Positions 43,401 to 55,885 of a DNA stretch of 64,000 nucleotides are shown in pieces. Within the stretch, counting starts at the first letter, position 1. The number at the start of each line of letters is the position of its first letter. The notes beneath the pieces were generated by a model. It saw only the letters and a list, made by a program, of their open reading frames with translations. It searched no databases and was not told where the DNA came from. Made by a program: the position numbers and the translations under genes. Source of the DNA: Humulus lupulus (lineage: Eukaryota; Streptophyta; Magnoliopsida; Rosales; Cannabaceae); the NCBI RefSeq assembly GCF_963169125.1, contig NC_084798.1, positions 195,171,481 to 195,235,480 on the forward strand. The letters run 5' to 3'.

Positions 43401-44420
43401 CCATAATTTATAATCTCCCTCTAAAGAGGCATCTCTAACTTACTCAGTGCCGAGACACTCCCATATCCTTGCCTACTCAGTGCATCTGTAACCACATTGG
43501 CCTTGCTTGAGTGGTATAGAATTTCACAATCGTAGTCTTTCACTAGTTCCAACCACCTTCGCTGTCTCATATTTAGTTCTTTCTGAGTAAAGAAGTATTT
43601 TAGACTTTTGTGGTCAGTGTAGATTTCACACTTATCCCCATATAGGTGAAGAAGTATTTCAAACTTTTGTGGTCAATGTAGATTTCAAGATCATGAGTGG
43701 GATACCATTGCTCATAGTCCTTGAGTTGTCTGGAAGCATAAGCTACCACCTTCCCATCCTGCGTCAACACACATCCCAAGCCGTTCTTTGATGCGTTACA
43801 ATACACCAAAAATTTCCTGCCCTTTATGGGAACACAAAGGATAGGCGCAGAGATCAACTTATCCTTCATGGTTTGAAAGCTTTCTTCACTTTTCTCAGTC
43901 CATACAAACTTATGATGTTTGCGGGTCTAGTTGGTGAAGGGTGTGGTGATCTTTGAAAAACCCTCGAAAAACTTCCGATAATAACCCGCTAATCCTAAGA
44001 AGCTTCGAACCTCTGAGGCATTCTTCGGCTGGGGCCAATCTCTAATGGCCCCGATCTTTGATGGATCTACTGCTATCCCATTCTTGGACATTATATGCCC
44101 TAGGAAAGTTACTTGTTCTAGACAAAACCCACACTTAGAGAACTTAGCGTATAACTGATGTTCTCGTAGTCTTTTTAGGGTCAACCTCAAATGCTCCTCA
44201 TGCTCCTCCTTGGTCTTCGAGTAGATAAGGATATTGTCTATGAACACTACTACAAACTTGTCCAAATAGTCCTTAAATACCCTGTTCATTATGTCCATGA
44301 ATGTCGCTGGGGCATTATTGAGTCCAAAAGACATCACTTGGAACTCATAGTGCCCGTAGCGAGTTCTGAAAGTCGTCTTTGGAATGTCTCCCTCCTTTAC
44401 TTTCAACAGATGGTACCCAG
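43401..44420 (-). pseudogene. pol: E5 reverse transcriptase and RNase H
   Basis: RT part: [37 protein letters not shown] and [10 protein letters not shown], where the usual second catalytic Asp is Asn. Then [19 protein letters not shown] and [11 protein letters not shown]. RNase [17 protein letters not shown] (the usual Asp is Asn) and [16 protein letters not shown], then a jump to [13 protein letters not shown]. Part of the domain is lost there and a ~38-bp piece is present twice (43593-43688). Confidence 0.85.
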
Positions 44421-45330
44421 ATCACAGATCAATCTTTGAGAATACTGCTGCCCCTAGCAGTTGATCAAAAAGGTCATCTATCCTAAGAAAAGGATATTTT
44501 TTCTTAATGGTGACCTTATTGAGTTCTCGGTAATCGATGCACGTTCTCATGCTCCCATCCTTCTTTTTCACAAATAGGACTGGTGCCCCCCATGGCAAAT
44601 GACTAAGTCTTATGACCCTTTATCCAACAATTCCTATAGCTGGTTCTTGAGTTCCTTCAACTCTGCAGGTGCCATTCGATAGGGTGCTTTAGAGATCGGT
44701 ATTGTTTCTGATGCAAGTTTGATCAGGAATTTGATTTCTCTATCTGGGGGTAATCCTGGTAATTCCTCGGGAAATACTTCCAGAAACTCACAGATGATAT
44801 GCTCATTCTCTGGTTTCAACTCTGTCTCCTTGGATTTATCCACCACACTAGCTAGAAATGTCAAACATCCATGTTGCATCATATTTCATGATTCCAGTGC
44901 CGATACTATGGGTGTACAAAAACCCACTACTTCTCCTTTAAAAGAAAAGAGTTCTCCTTCTTTCGACCTGAATTCCACGGTCTTTTTCCAACATTCAATC
45001 GTCACTCCATGTTTGGATAACTAATCCATGCCACGTATGGCATCATAGTATGGTATATTTAGTTCTATAAGGTCTGCTGGGTACTCCCTACCCTCTATCG
45101 TTATAGGTGCGGACTGTAACCACCTAGTTAACAACATCATGTCTCCCAATGGTAACATTGTACTAAAACTATGCTCAAACAGTTTATAAGGCATACCCAT
45201 ATTATCAATCATACTCATGGAAATATAAGAGTGAGTCGCTCCATAATCAATAAGGATTTAACACTTCATACCAGAAATAGGGAGCTGACCTGTGACTACG
45301 ATGTTACTGTTGGCTGCTTCATTCTGGGTT
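44421..45330 (-). pseudogene. pol: E5 protease and N-terminal RT
   Basis: Protease: [18 protein letters not shown] near 45240, where related elements have D-S-G-A. RT N-terminus: ELPGLPPDREIKFLIKL, ISKAPYRMAPAELKELKNQL. Stops at 45019, 44883 and 44631, with shifts after 44630. Confidence 0.8.
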
Positions 45331-46533
45331 AAGGCAAAAGCATGTGCTGGAACTAGATTGTTGTTACTATTTTGTCACGCTTTTCATTGTGGGCAATCCC
45401 TTCTTAGATGTCTTGCCTGACCGCACTTAAAACATTTGTTGGTGCTGGCCTGACATTGTCCCATATGTCGTTTCAATCATTTAGGACATCTGGGGTGCTC
45501 TACTATGTTGCTTTGGTGATTCCCATGATTCCGATCATTATAGCGGTTGTTATGGTGTTTCTAAGTGTTGCGATTGCTATTATTTGTGGCTGGGGGTCTG
45601 GGTATCTTGTAAGTGCCACTATTCTTCCCTTCATTAGATTTCCTCTAATTGCCTTCACTGAAGCCCTTGTTTTGGTGGGCCTCCCTTCTGGTAGCATTGT
45701 CCTTCCATATCTGATCCTTAAGGTATTCTTCTTCGAGTGCCTTATCTAGTACTTCAGCATAACTAACCACCTCAGCACTGGTCATCTTAAAATCCCTAGC
45801 AATCATTGGATTGAGTCCTCTCATGAACCTTTGGACTCGCAGAGCTTCAGTTGGTACAACTTCAGGAGAAAATTTAGCCAACCTATCGAACTTCTACGCA
45901 TAGTCAGTGACAGATAGGTTTCCCTGAACCAAAGTCACGAACTTATCTACTTTGGTTGCTAACACAACCGCACTATAATACTTCTTGCTAAATGCATATA
46001 TGAAGTCTGCCCAAGTCATGGAATTCAGGTCACGAGTATGTTTAACCACATCCCACCATATCCATGCATCCAGCTTGAGTAAGTGGGCTGCACATGAGAT
46101 TTTTTGGCGATCGTTTAACTCCATATGATCAAAGATGGCCTCAACTGATCTTAACCAATCGTCCACCACCATGGGATCAACTTTCCCTTCAATGGTCGGT
46201 GGGGCTTGCTTTCTGAAGTGCTCACAAACAGGCTCAAACCCATAAGTCACAGGTAGTGGTGCAGGTGGTGGTGTTGGCGGATGAGGCTGCGCCACTGGTA
46301 CTTGAGGCACTTGGGGCACTTGTATAGCATGTGCTAATTCCTCATCTCTTAGCCTCAATTGTTCCCTCAACCTTGCTACCTCTGCGGCCAGATCCAAAGT
46401 TGGTGCAGCTGGGGCTGCTGGTTGGACAGAAGGCATTGCTACTTCAGGAGTTGTTGTGGCCTTAGATCTTGTGGAGACACACTGTCCTCGACCTCCTCCT
46501 CTTCCCTTGCCTCATCTTCCTCTTTTTGACATT
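45331..46533 (-). pseudogene. gag: E5 gag
   Basis: Start ATG at about 46533 (MSKRGR), with TGA at codon 7. An Ala/Pro-rich N-terminus with a short helix (LAAEVARLREQLRLRDEEL) leads to the gag core: FRKQAPPTIEGKVDPMVVDD, WIWWDVVKHTRDLNSMTW, FSKKYYSAVVLATKV. A zinc-knuckle-like CFKCGQARHLRRDC lies near 45405-45450. In-frame stops include 45894 and 45645. Confidence 0.85.
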
Positions 46534-46783
46534 TGAGATTCTAAGGCACCAAAAGAAAATCATAAGAGAGGACAAATCGCTTAATGGTTTGATAGATATT
46601 CGTGAAAATCATACATTTCAAATCCACACCATTTAGAGTTTGCAAGAGGAAAATATTAAACCATATCATTCAAAGTGTGTTAAAAAATTATTCCAAAATT
46701 CAAACAACTCATAAGGTGTAATATAACTAAAAACATAAATCCTTAGGGTTCTTAAAAAAATCCCATCTTATTCATTAACATTT

Positions 46784-47113
46784 TGTTGACATCATTTTTT
46801 GTCAACTTAGAAATGAAGAGCACTAAACACAAAATTAGAAAAATAAAGATGAAACACAATTTTTTACGTTGTTCAACAATTGAAATCTGCCTAGTCCACG
46901 AGTCGATGTTATTCAACTATGTAATTCTCTCAAAGCTTTTTGGAAGCAATTCGGCAGAGTATTCCCAGTACCAATTTTAGTGTGTCTACAAATGAATTTC
47001 TCCAATCTATTTATAGACTGGTTTACATAATATCTCCCCTCACATTTTGTGGGGTTATGATTCAAATTTTAATATAAATACAATTAAATGAGTATAAATA
47101 TACAATACGCGTA
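46784..47113 (-). repeat. Tat LTR fragment, host of the E3 insertion
   Basis: + strand start TGTTGACATC and the following GTCAACTT are the reverse of a Tat LTR end. The ATCTGCCTAGTCCA segment recurs in the neighbouring E3 LTR. It stops where the E3 LTR starts, so E3 probably jumped into a related LTR. Confidence 0.65.
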
Positions 47114-47944
47114 TGTTAAAGCCGTTTTTCATCAACTTAAAAACGGGAGCAATTAAACAAGAATATATTATAGGAAATGAAATAAGAAGATGAAAACCAG
47201 ATCTTTTTACGTGGTTTAGTAGTTAAATCTGCCTAGTCCATAAGTCTGTGTTATTAACCCTTGGGAGTCTTCTGGAAACTTTCAAAGAATAGTTGCCCAG
47301 AGTTTTCTCTCAAGATCTCAGTTTTTCCATCCCTTACAAATGGAGCTTCCTTCTCTATTTATAGAGAAGGTTTCAAAATTCATTCCGACATATTTCGGGA
47401 AGATATTCTCTGAATCAATTAATATAATGCCAATTAATGCATTATTTGCTACGTGTATGATAATATCCCATAGAATGTGGGATCGGATAACTAATTACAT
47501 CATATCCCTTAAACATAGGGATTTACAACAACAAATACATTCACACGTACTGATTAGCTTAGATACTGGGTTCATTATGCCTTTGAGACTACTTGTCTAT
47601 CACGAGCTCGTCATCTTGTTTCGTTTATACTCCCAACAAGTAACCCTTGACGAAGCCATCACATTCGAGCTTACACTTCTCAAGTTCGAACCATCTTGTC
47701 TGAGGGAAAAAGATGCATCAACTTATACAAGTGTTGAACCCTTGCTATTAAGAGTTGCGAGCCTATCTCATAAGCTCAGAGCATCTTCGAGGCTACACAC
47801 TACTCGAGCTCACGAGGTCATCATTTACAGCGAAACTGTCTCTGACTGGTGGATCAAATGATGACTATGCTTATTTCGAGCTTATACCTAACGAGCCAAG
47901 ATTTCGAGATCATAATTCCTCAGGCTCGAATTCTGGGAGTAACA
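47114..47944 (-). repeat. 3' LTR of E3 (831 bp)
   Basis: + strand ends TGTTAAAGCC and GGGAGTAACA, the reverse of the Tat LTR form TGTTAC...TTAACA. TATA box on the - strand near 47355-47366. Segments such as GAGAGAAAACTCTGGGCAAC (reverse strand) match E2. Confidence 0.85.
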
Positions 47945-47960
47945 TTTTTCCCTTTCAAAA
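47945..47960 (-). promoter_or_regulatory. E3 polypurine tract
   Basis: TTTGAAAGGGAAAAA on the - strand directly precedes the LTR start TGTTAC. The E2 equivalent is weaker. Confidence 0.65.
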
Positions 47961-48219
47961 GTATCATTTCGAATCCTATGAGAAGGAAACTTTTGAACTG
48001 TCCTCCTTGGAAATCGAACCGTCTAATGTACTCAAGAATGGACACGTGCCAGCCAGGGGTTGTTCAACTAGAGTACTTGAGTATTTTTTGTACCATGCCC
48101 ACATCTATTCATCTTCCACCTTTATGCCTTCATCGTCACGTCTGTACCCGTTCGTTTGATCAAATACCAAATTCGGCCAACGGTCCAGATCAGTTCGATG
48201 TTTGACATTCTTTATAGCC

Positions 48220-48227
48220 TATAAATA
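48220..48227 (+). promoter_or_regulatory. TATA box of the E3 aORF promoter
   Basis: CCTATAAATATG on the + strand, 276 bp from the LTR and 207 nt upstream of the GTAAGT donor at 48434. Confidence 0.65.
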
Positions 48228-48810
48228 TGTCCATATCATCTTCTTCACTTCAATTTTGCATTTTGAATTTTCAGAGAAAAAAGGAGAAAAGACCAGAGCC
48301 CAAACTTTGTTTAGTTCTTCCATGTTTTCCAAACTGAGAAAGCAAAAGAATTTTGGCTTGTTCGACTCTGTGAGATCATTTTTTCTACCACTCTTCTAGT
48401 CGTCATTCTCTCTGTATCTGCAAGCTACTATGTGTAAGTTTCTGTTATTGATCCCATATGTTTATATATATTTTGTTTTTACATTTCTGTGTTCCTATTG
48501 CACCGTGAGCATGTTTACTAGTTTTGTACTAGGATATATGTAGCAATTAGTAACTTCAACCATGCTGATACTGCGCAGACTTTGGGTTCAAAAAAATTCT
48601 CAAATCATGGGTTTCAAACCCAGATTCAGTCTAGAGGATGCGAATGTAGCTTTTTACTGTTATTTTTTGTTTACGGGTAATGTACCGTGTAGACCAAGAA
48701 ATGGGGTACTAATTTAGGGTTTTAAATTGCACGTTTCCCAAATTATCCCCTTTTTTGAGTAACCGTCAAATTTTTCCCTGAAAATCTGGGATTCTTAAAA
48801 TGAGCCCACT

Positions 48811-50708
48811 TGTAATGACCCACTACTCTAGACTTTTGGACCATTAATGAAACTATACATAAAACTTACATTTTTGCGAAAATACCATACTTTATTGGAA
48901 ACTTGTAGAAATAGAGTTACTTCATAAAATAAGTAGGATATGGGATCCCATTGTCTTAAAAACAAAACATAATTTAAATTAAAAAGACATTACATAAATA
49001 GTGCGGAAAATATATGTAAAAAGACATAAAACAAAACTACATCCTCGAATCGCATAACGCTCGGCTCCTTGACTCCATTCACCATCGATACACATTCTCT
49101 AAGCGTCCACGAATCTCACCGCCTCTTAAAGCTATTTTCCTGCACATAAAACAAAAAGGAATGAGCCTAATGCCCAGCAAGGAAAATATAACACATAGTC
49201 ATAAACATAAATTTCATAATAACATAAAGACATATCATAACACTTATTACATACACTTATTATAATGGCCATTATTACTTGGGGTCCCATAGACTAAACA
49301 AGTCATATGCCCATGGGATTAGTGGGGTCCTACTAGCTAAGTAGGTCATATGCCCATAACCCATTTGGGGTCTTGTTAGTCATATGGGTCATATGCCCAA
49401 GCCTACAAACATACATATTCATAACATATTTATAACATATTTCATAACATAACACATAAGATAACATAAGCATAAAACATATAAATTCTATCCTATTTTC
49501 CTTACCAAAGTTACCGGGATATGTGGACAGCGTTGGGACTTTTGGAACACTCCTAAAACCATATATAACAGGGTGAGTCTAATGAAGAAAAATAGATGAA
49601 AAGGAATGGAAAGACTAAACCATTGAAAGTCACACTTACCAAACTTATGTGCTCAAGAACTTAGATTCCCTAACCAAAATGAGAATGAGGTTAGAAGACT
49701 GAGTAGAAGACTAAGAGAAGGGAAACATAACATAAAACCAATGAACTAGAGTGTGTTGAATACCTTGAGGACTTGTAGATCAATCTAACCCTCGAACCGA
49801 AATACTATGAAATCTTACTTCCCAAAGTGTTTGATAAGCTTAAGATGATTAAGCTTATGATTTCCCCAACCAAGTGTTTAACTCTCACACTCTCCTAGCA
49901 CTTGCAGCTTCTGAACTTAGAGTAAAAGGTGAATAATGGCTGGGTACTAGGTCCTATTTATAGAGTTTAGGAATGAAGGAATCTTAATTTTACTTGAATA
50001 AAAATAATAGCTTTTTAGGTGAAAATAATTTGAATAATCGTTCAGCAGAGGCTGAAGACTCGTTCAAAAGATGCTGGATTTATGAAGAGGTTGAATGGCT
50101 GAAAGGAAAAAGAATTCAAAAACATTTGAATTATGCTGAAGGAGGCGATATATCGCCCCCTGTAGGCGATATATCGCCTTGGCTAGTATGCCCGAGGCGA
50201 CCGTGCATCGTTTCGTGTTTTCCGTATCTACGTGCTGCGATATATCGCCCCCTATAGCTGCGATATATCGGCACACGCTGAATATTTAAACACGAAATTA
50301 CACATTTTTAGCTAAGTTTGAATGGAGTAAACAGCCTTGACTAAGCCCTCAACGTATTCAAAGCTGCTGACTGACCTTATAACATTCAAACTTTACTCCT
50401 TATTAAATTTAATCCTCAAAATACTTAATTCTTAATCATCCATTCATAACATGTTCTTAAAATCCTATTGGTCCTCATCTAAACCTTATAGTATAACAAA
50501 TATTATTCTTAATATCAGTCATATAATCAAACCTTAGGTTAACATTAATATTCTTAAACTATAGGTTAAACTTAGAAAATCTATAAGTACTACTATGAGT
50601 GTCCAAATAATTCCCGGTCTGAACCAAAAATCCACAGTAACAAAGATAATACTATACATACTATAATACTACTAAATAATTAGCTAAGTAAAGTTCTTGG
50701 ACTCTACA
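48811..50708 (-). repeat. Tekay-type solo LTR (1898 bp)
   Basis: + strand ends TGTAATGACCC and CTCTACA; CCACT flanks it on both sides (48806-48810 and 50709-50713). It has the same layout as the complete Tekay LTRs: triplicate GGGGTC/CATATGCCC repeats (49270-49400), TATA box on the - strand at 49954-49965, and four palindromes. It comes from a diverged subfamily. Confidence 0.95.
50143..50271. repeat. Four GGCGATATATCGCC palindromes in the solo LTR
   Basis: Cores at 50143-50156, 50165-50178, 50235-50248 and 50258-50271; the first two are perfect 14-bp palindromes. Pair spacing matches the complete element. Confidence 0.85.
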
Positions 50709-50911
50709 CCACTTTCCCTTCTCTGCGTCAAATAAACGCTCGAGGCCCGAGCCTTACAATGGCTCGGGGTTCCTTCGAATTTATCTCGTTCCTTCGAGAT
50801 TTCAATCTCGATCGAGCTTATTCCGTGATTTCGAGCCTTCGAGCTCGAACCGCCTAGAATTTTATTCTTTTTTCTTGTGTGGCTGGCCCTCACCCTTTTC
50901 TTTCTTGGTAG

Positions 50912-53720
50912 ATGTCACAGAATCTTAAAAAATGATGGGGGTCTGTGCTCGCAATTCCCTATTCTTCGACAACTCCAAGCCTTGAATCACCCTTCACTCG
51001 AAATTAGCGGCTAATTTGCGAGCATAAAATGAGGCATGAACAAGAAGATATCCGAGCTCACTTTCGACGTCAAATCGACGAGGTTTAGGAGAGGAAAAGG
51101 AAAAAAATTTGGGTCGCTATCTATCCAGACCCAGACTTTTATCTTAGACCGATCCCTCTTGACCCTACACTCAGAGTAACCATTTCCTAAAAGCCTGATG
51201 ACCTTGTATTCTCGCTAATGGAGGAGTCATCAAATCGTCCGTCCACCTCACAGCCAACTGCCATTCCTTCCTCAAGGGGAGAATTTTTTGAGGCCGAGCA
51301 TTACTAGAGCTCGGTTTCATCATTAGGAAAAATCACCAACATCCTGGCTCGGCATGGCCTAGGATTATCAGGCTCACTGAGGTGTCGAGCTCCTACCTCC
51401 AACAAGCAAAGCTGCTATGCTCTGGGCGATGGCCGTCCTGACAATAAACTTAAACTCGCAGCCTGGAGTCGCGAGCATATGAAGGCAGGGGCTTTATTGC
51501 CCTTTAAGTCCTTTTTTATGGAATTTTTGGATTTTGTTGGGCTCGCGCCTTTCCAACTCCAGACCAGTTCATACAGGGTCTTGTCAGCCCTGAGGTCGCT
51601 ATACCACGAACTGTAGTGGGATGGACCTTCACCAAGAGAGATCCTGTATCTCTTTTTCCTGAAGAGCAACCCCTCTTGAGCTCGGGGAGGAGATGGATTT
51701 GATTACTTGTCGAGCTATCCCAAGGAAAATAAGTTCTTTGAGGACATGCCCAACCATCCCCCGAACTTCAAACTAGCCTTCTTTTGGACAGATGGCATGG
51801 CTCCTTCAAAGTTCTATTTGTTTCAATGAATTCGTAAGTATATGACTCCCTTTTCTTTCATGCTCGATTAACGCTTAGACTCAAACTATTTGTAATGTAT
51901 TCGATTCTTCAGCCAATTATCATCATCCTACCCTTACGAACGCAATGAAGGAGCACAAGGAAGTTATGCTCCAGTTTCCATATGGTAGGTACTCCCTGTC
52001 TTATCTTCTTCATGAAGATAAGCTTTGATCTTGCGGCCTTCTGGAGCAGGGCCAGTCGATGGAAGACATCGCCTATCGGAAGTACACCATGTGGGAGCAT
52101 GTACCACTCCCTACTGAAAAAATCCCTCGAGGCAGAGGTCAACGATCTCGAGGGCTCGATCCGCAGCCCACCGTCACCGGAGTCCGTGTTCGAGGAATGA
52201 TGCAAATGACGTGGCTTCGAGCTCGAGTGACAAAGGTAAAGTCATCCTTAGCTTGGCCTTGTGGTCTCCTTCCTTTATAAAATATAGACCCGACACCTTG
52301 ATCCTATTCCCGGATTATAGGGATAATTTCCATGTATGGTCTTGGGTAGATGATAGGGTCCACAGATTCGATAGCTGGCTGGGGAAATACCAAACAATGT
52401 ATAGTCTAAATGAAGTTTGGGGTGGGATAGCCGTTCAATATGGAACAAACGACTATAGGGACCTTTCGAGGCTAACTTCCATGTATAGGGAAGGGACTCC
52501 CCCTACCTCCTCTGAAGATATGGTAATTACCTGGTCACTAAGCATGAGCTTAGGGGAGAGTTCCAGTTAGTTTTCTCATCACTTGTCCCTTTGTTTCCAT
52601 TAAATGTTTGCTTCAAATTTACTTTAGTATTTTTAAACACATACATTAATGTGTGACTTGATTATACAGGCAACATGGATTCTATCCTTGAAAACGTGCT
52701 CAACAGCCGCTCGGGAGCCAAGCAAAGCAAGCGCCTGAGAGCATCACAAAAAGCTGGTCGGCCTGCTAAAGTCCCCAAAAGGACTGAGGTGACTCCTTCT
52801 CCTCCAGGCCCTCAAGGCCTGAGCCAAGTCGTGACCTCTGACTCCCAGATCGGGGTTCCTGCGGAAGCTATTCCTTCAAAGTCTCCTGCCATCCAAACCC
52901 TTCAAACGACTGCACCAACTCCGAAGAAGTCGGTTCCCACTTGGGAACACATGCTATAGATCTTGACTCATTATGATGAGTACGTCATCGACAACGCTAC
53001 GGGGACTCACAAAGCCACTCTTGGCTCGGATGTCCTATCTCAAGTGGGACAAAGCTTCAACAATCTTGGGGCTCCTCAGTGGCAGTTCCTGGTCAATGCT
53101 CGGGACTCCAGTGTCTTTTACGACAAGAGTATCGAGCTCATATCCTCTGTAATTTTTCTTACTTTGTTATTTGTTTGAGTTTTACTTGGAGCATGTTATG
53201 ACTTAATTTGTTTGTGTACTAGGCTCTCACTGCAGTTGCTCAGCTGAATTACAAGCTGAACAATGAGGTTCATGCGAGCATGTCTTATGCTTAGGCGTTG
53301 AAGAATCTCCAGCTTAAGCTCGCCGACAAGTCTAAAGCTGCCAAGTCAAAGCTAGAGGCTAAGCTTGAAGAGAGGAACTCGAGGATCAAAGAGCTAGAGG
53401 AGAAGAGCTCCAGGGTCGATGAGCTTGAAAAGCTAAACACCAAGCTCGAGGAGGAGAAAAAGGCCACCTTCGAGATAATGGAGGGTGAAAAGGCTCCCCT
53501 CCTCGAAGAATTTAAGTAGAGGAAGGATCGAGCTGTGCATATGGCCATGTACAGGATCTGGGCCAACAATGCCGATCTCGACACAAGCTTCTTGGGTACC
53601 CTGGAGGGAGAGCTCGTGGCAAAGTGGCAAGCTCGGCTAGAGGCGGAGGAAGCAGAGGAGGATGTTGAGAAGGCTAAGGAGGCAAATGCTGCCAGGGGGG
53701 AGCTCTTGCTTCCTAAATGT
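50912..53720 (+). pseudogene. aORF of E3: Transposase_28-like protein with C-terminal coiled coil
   Basis: Opposite to the E3 pol. ATG at 50912 (MSQNLKK) follows the acceptor. The Transposase_28-like core: WSREHMKAGALLPFKSFF, FVGLAPFQLQTSSYRVLSAL, REILYLFFLKSNPS, FEDMPNHPPNFKLAFFW. Likely introns are 51834-51911 (78 nt), one ending ACAG at about 52670, and 53149-53222 (74 nt); the sizes match E2. Second block: VWSWVDDRVHRFDSWLGKYQ. Third exon: MDSILENVLNS with a Pro-rich stretch. Last exon: Lys/Glu coiled coil and acidic tail, with the expected TAA near 53718 in a shifted frame after a G run. Breaks include TGA at codon 8, stops near 51064, 51159 and 51305, TAG at 52957 and TAG at 53517. Confidence 0.75.
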
Positions 53721-54629
53721 GCAATCATGGGCTACGTCCCATTTAGAATTTTTGTAATAGTTAACCGTTTTTTATGCCCTCGGGGCAGAGATAGTTTACA
53801 GCTCGTAAAAGAGCTATTTTTTGTTTATACACTTGATATTTTTAATGTTGTGCTTCAGCTTTACTTTAATATCTTTGACTTACATTTCTCAAATCGAAAT
53901 ATTTTAAGCAATTTATATTAAATTTTTCCTTTATGTTTGTTTGTTCATACAAACATCTGTTGGATTTTAGCTCGAGTTTCGATGCATTCATGCATAGTTT
54001 GCCCGATGTATCCATATCCATCTCGTTTTGTGTCAAGGTCGGATCTTACTTTTACCACGCACTCGAAAGTACTTAAGTGGTATGTAAGTTAGGTAGTTTA
54101 GTTATATCTTGCTTTTTAGTTACTTTTCCTCTTCCTCAAGTAGTCTTTTGAGGTTATGAGGTCGAAACTATTGTCGCAAAATACTCCAGCCTCGATCTCG
54201 ACTTAGCTCGAAGTAGGTTTATTTTTTCCCAACTTGTGTCGATTAGTTTTAGCTGGTTTGTTCTAAACCTATTTAGGTCGTGCATCTGGTTATTTCCATG
54301 CACTAATTAATAATCTGGTTGCGCCCAAATTATCTTAGCTCGCGCATCTGGTTATATCCAGACACTTATTTCGAGCATATACTTATCACTTTTATGTCGG
54401 GTTAATTATCCAAACATTTTCATTTAATTTTATTTATTTTTTCAAACTTATGGTATGTGATGCCCCCTTAATATCCTATGAGTGTGACCATAGGTTATTA
54501 AATTAAGAGAGTTTGCAAAAAATACAACATATAAGAACCATAATGACTTTTGATCAGAATCGAATATTTTATTAATAAATTTTTTGTAAGAACAGACATG
54601 CTTGGTTACAATGAGACATCAATCCTACA
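53721..54629. other. Convergent region between aORF and pol of E3
   Basis: No gene. Degenerate repeats with CTGGTTATATCCAG and variants lie at 54284-54365. The polypurine-like motif TAAGGGGGCAT reads on the - strand at 54463-54474. Both features match E2. Confidence 0.6.
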
Positions 54630-55885
54630 CTATTGATAGTAAGGTTGTAGATGCTCGCCATTCCAAGCTCACGGTACCAATTCTCTGTTTAATCTCGCCA
54701 ATTTATAGACTCCAGGTCGAATAATTGACTTGATCTGGTAAGGTCCTTCCCAATTAGGCCCAAGTACGCCAGCAGTCGGGTCCCTTGTAGCTAGGAACAC
54801 ACGCCTTAACACCAAGTCTCCCAATCTGAATTTCCTATCTCGAACTTTTTTTATTAAAATATAGGGTAGCTCGCTGTTGATATGCTGCATTTCTCAGTTG
54901 AGCTTCATCTCGTCTTTCTTCAATAAGGTCCAGACTTACTTCGAACTGGGATTGGTTCGAGGTTTGATCATAAGCATGGTTATGGATCGTGGGTATTTTG
55001 ACTTCGATTGGTAACATAGCCTTGCACCCATATGCCTGGGAAAAGGGGGTATGCCCTGTTGAAGTGCGATCTATAGTTCGATATGCCTATAAACCTTGGG
55101 GTAACTCTTTGGGCCATTTTCCCTTAGCTTCTTCTAACCGCTTCTTCATAGAAATCTTGAGAGTTTTATTTACCGCTTCGACCTGACCGTTTGCTTAGGG
55201 ATGGGCAACGGAGGAAAAAAAAATTATTATTCCATTTTTTTCACAAAAATGTGTAAATAATTCACTGTCGAATTGAGTACCGTAATCTGATACTATTTTC
55301 CTTGGCATTCCATATCAGCAGATGATGTTTTTTACCACAAAGTCTAGGACTTTTTTCGAGTTAAGTGTTGCCAAGGGTTCGACCTCGGTCCATTTTGTAA
55401 AATAATCGACCGCGACCACAACATACTTTACTCCACCTTTGCCAGTTGGCAAGGATCCTATGAGATCGATTCCCCGTACCACAAATGGCCATAGAGAGGT
55501 CATCATGGTTAGCTCGGATGGTGGAGCTTGCAGAAATGCAGTGAATCGCTGGCATTTATCACTTTTCTTGACATACTCGAATGCATCTGCTTTGACAGTG
55601 GGCCAGAAGTATCCTTGTCTTATAATTTTCTTTGATAGGCTATGCCCCCCAGTGTGGTCTCCAAAAAACCCCTCATGAATTTATTCTAGGATTTTCTTTG
55701 CCTCGGGTGGAGTCACGGATCGGAGTAACGACATAGAATATCATCTCCGATATAACCTCCCCTCCACAATAGTATTTCTCAGGATTTGATACATCAATTT
55801 CCAAGCCTTGTTCCGTTCTGTTGGGAGAATGTCAGTTTCGAGGTAATCAACTATTGGGGTCATCTAGGTTGGTTCGGAGTCAATC
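54630..55885 (-). pseudogene. pol: Tat integrase (E3), truncated by E4
   Basis: Zinc-binding part: GDHTGGHSLSKKI and YVKKSDKCQ (one Cys is Ser). Core: VRGIDLIGSLPTGKGG, DYFTKWTEVEPLATL, DYGTQF-type second motif near 55280 and a third motif in which a stop and Ala replace the usual Gln-Glu (near 55195). C-terminus: LGDLVLRRVFLATRDP, GVLGPNWEGPYQI and a terminal PYYQ before the TAG at 54630. At least two shifts occur. The N-terminus runs directly into the E4 LTR at 55886. Confidence 0.85.

Larger units (their letters stand above)
42628..46783 (-). mobile_element. E5: decayed chromovirus remnant
   Basis: Integrase, RNase H, RT, protease and gag of Tekay-like type lie in order on the - strand. 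Many stops and shifts interrupt them, and neither LTR is visible. The left end is cut in integrase by the LINE. 46534-46783 is leader-like DNA with no gene. The right end meets a Tat LTR fragment at 46784. Stop density is higher than in the Tekay copy, so it is older. Confidence 0.85.
48434..50911 (+). other. Putative 5' UTR intron of the E3 aORF, split by a solo LTR
   Basis: Donor TGTGTAAGTTTC at 48434 and acceptor TTCTTGGTAG at 50911, directly before the ATG. Without the solo LTR and one TSD copy it is 575 nt, close to 538 nt in E2 and 521 nt in E1. Confidence 0.6.
47114..55885 (-). mobile_element. E3: Tat-lineage element, - strand, 5' part missing
   Basis: Read on the - strand: integrase, polypurine-like motif, short repeats, antisense ORF, polypurine tract and 3' LTR, the same order as E2. 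It is interrupted by a solo LTR at 48811-50708 and cut at 55885 by E4, so the rest should resume right of the window. Integrase and aORF are clearly closer to E2 than to E1. Confidence 0.9.

Noticed and set aside
53535..53921. Extended C-terminus of the E3 aORF to 53921
   Set aside because: The hydrophobic extension arises by a frame slip at a G run. E2 stops at the equivalent place, and the codons beyond match the E2 untranslated region.
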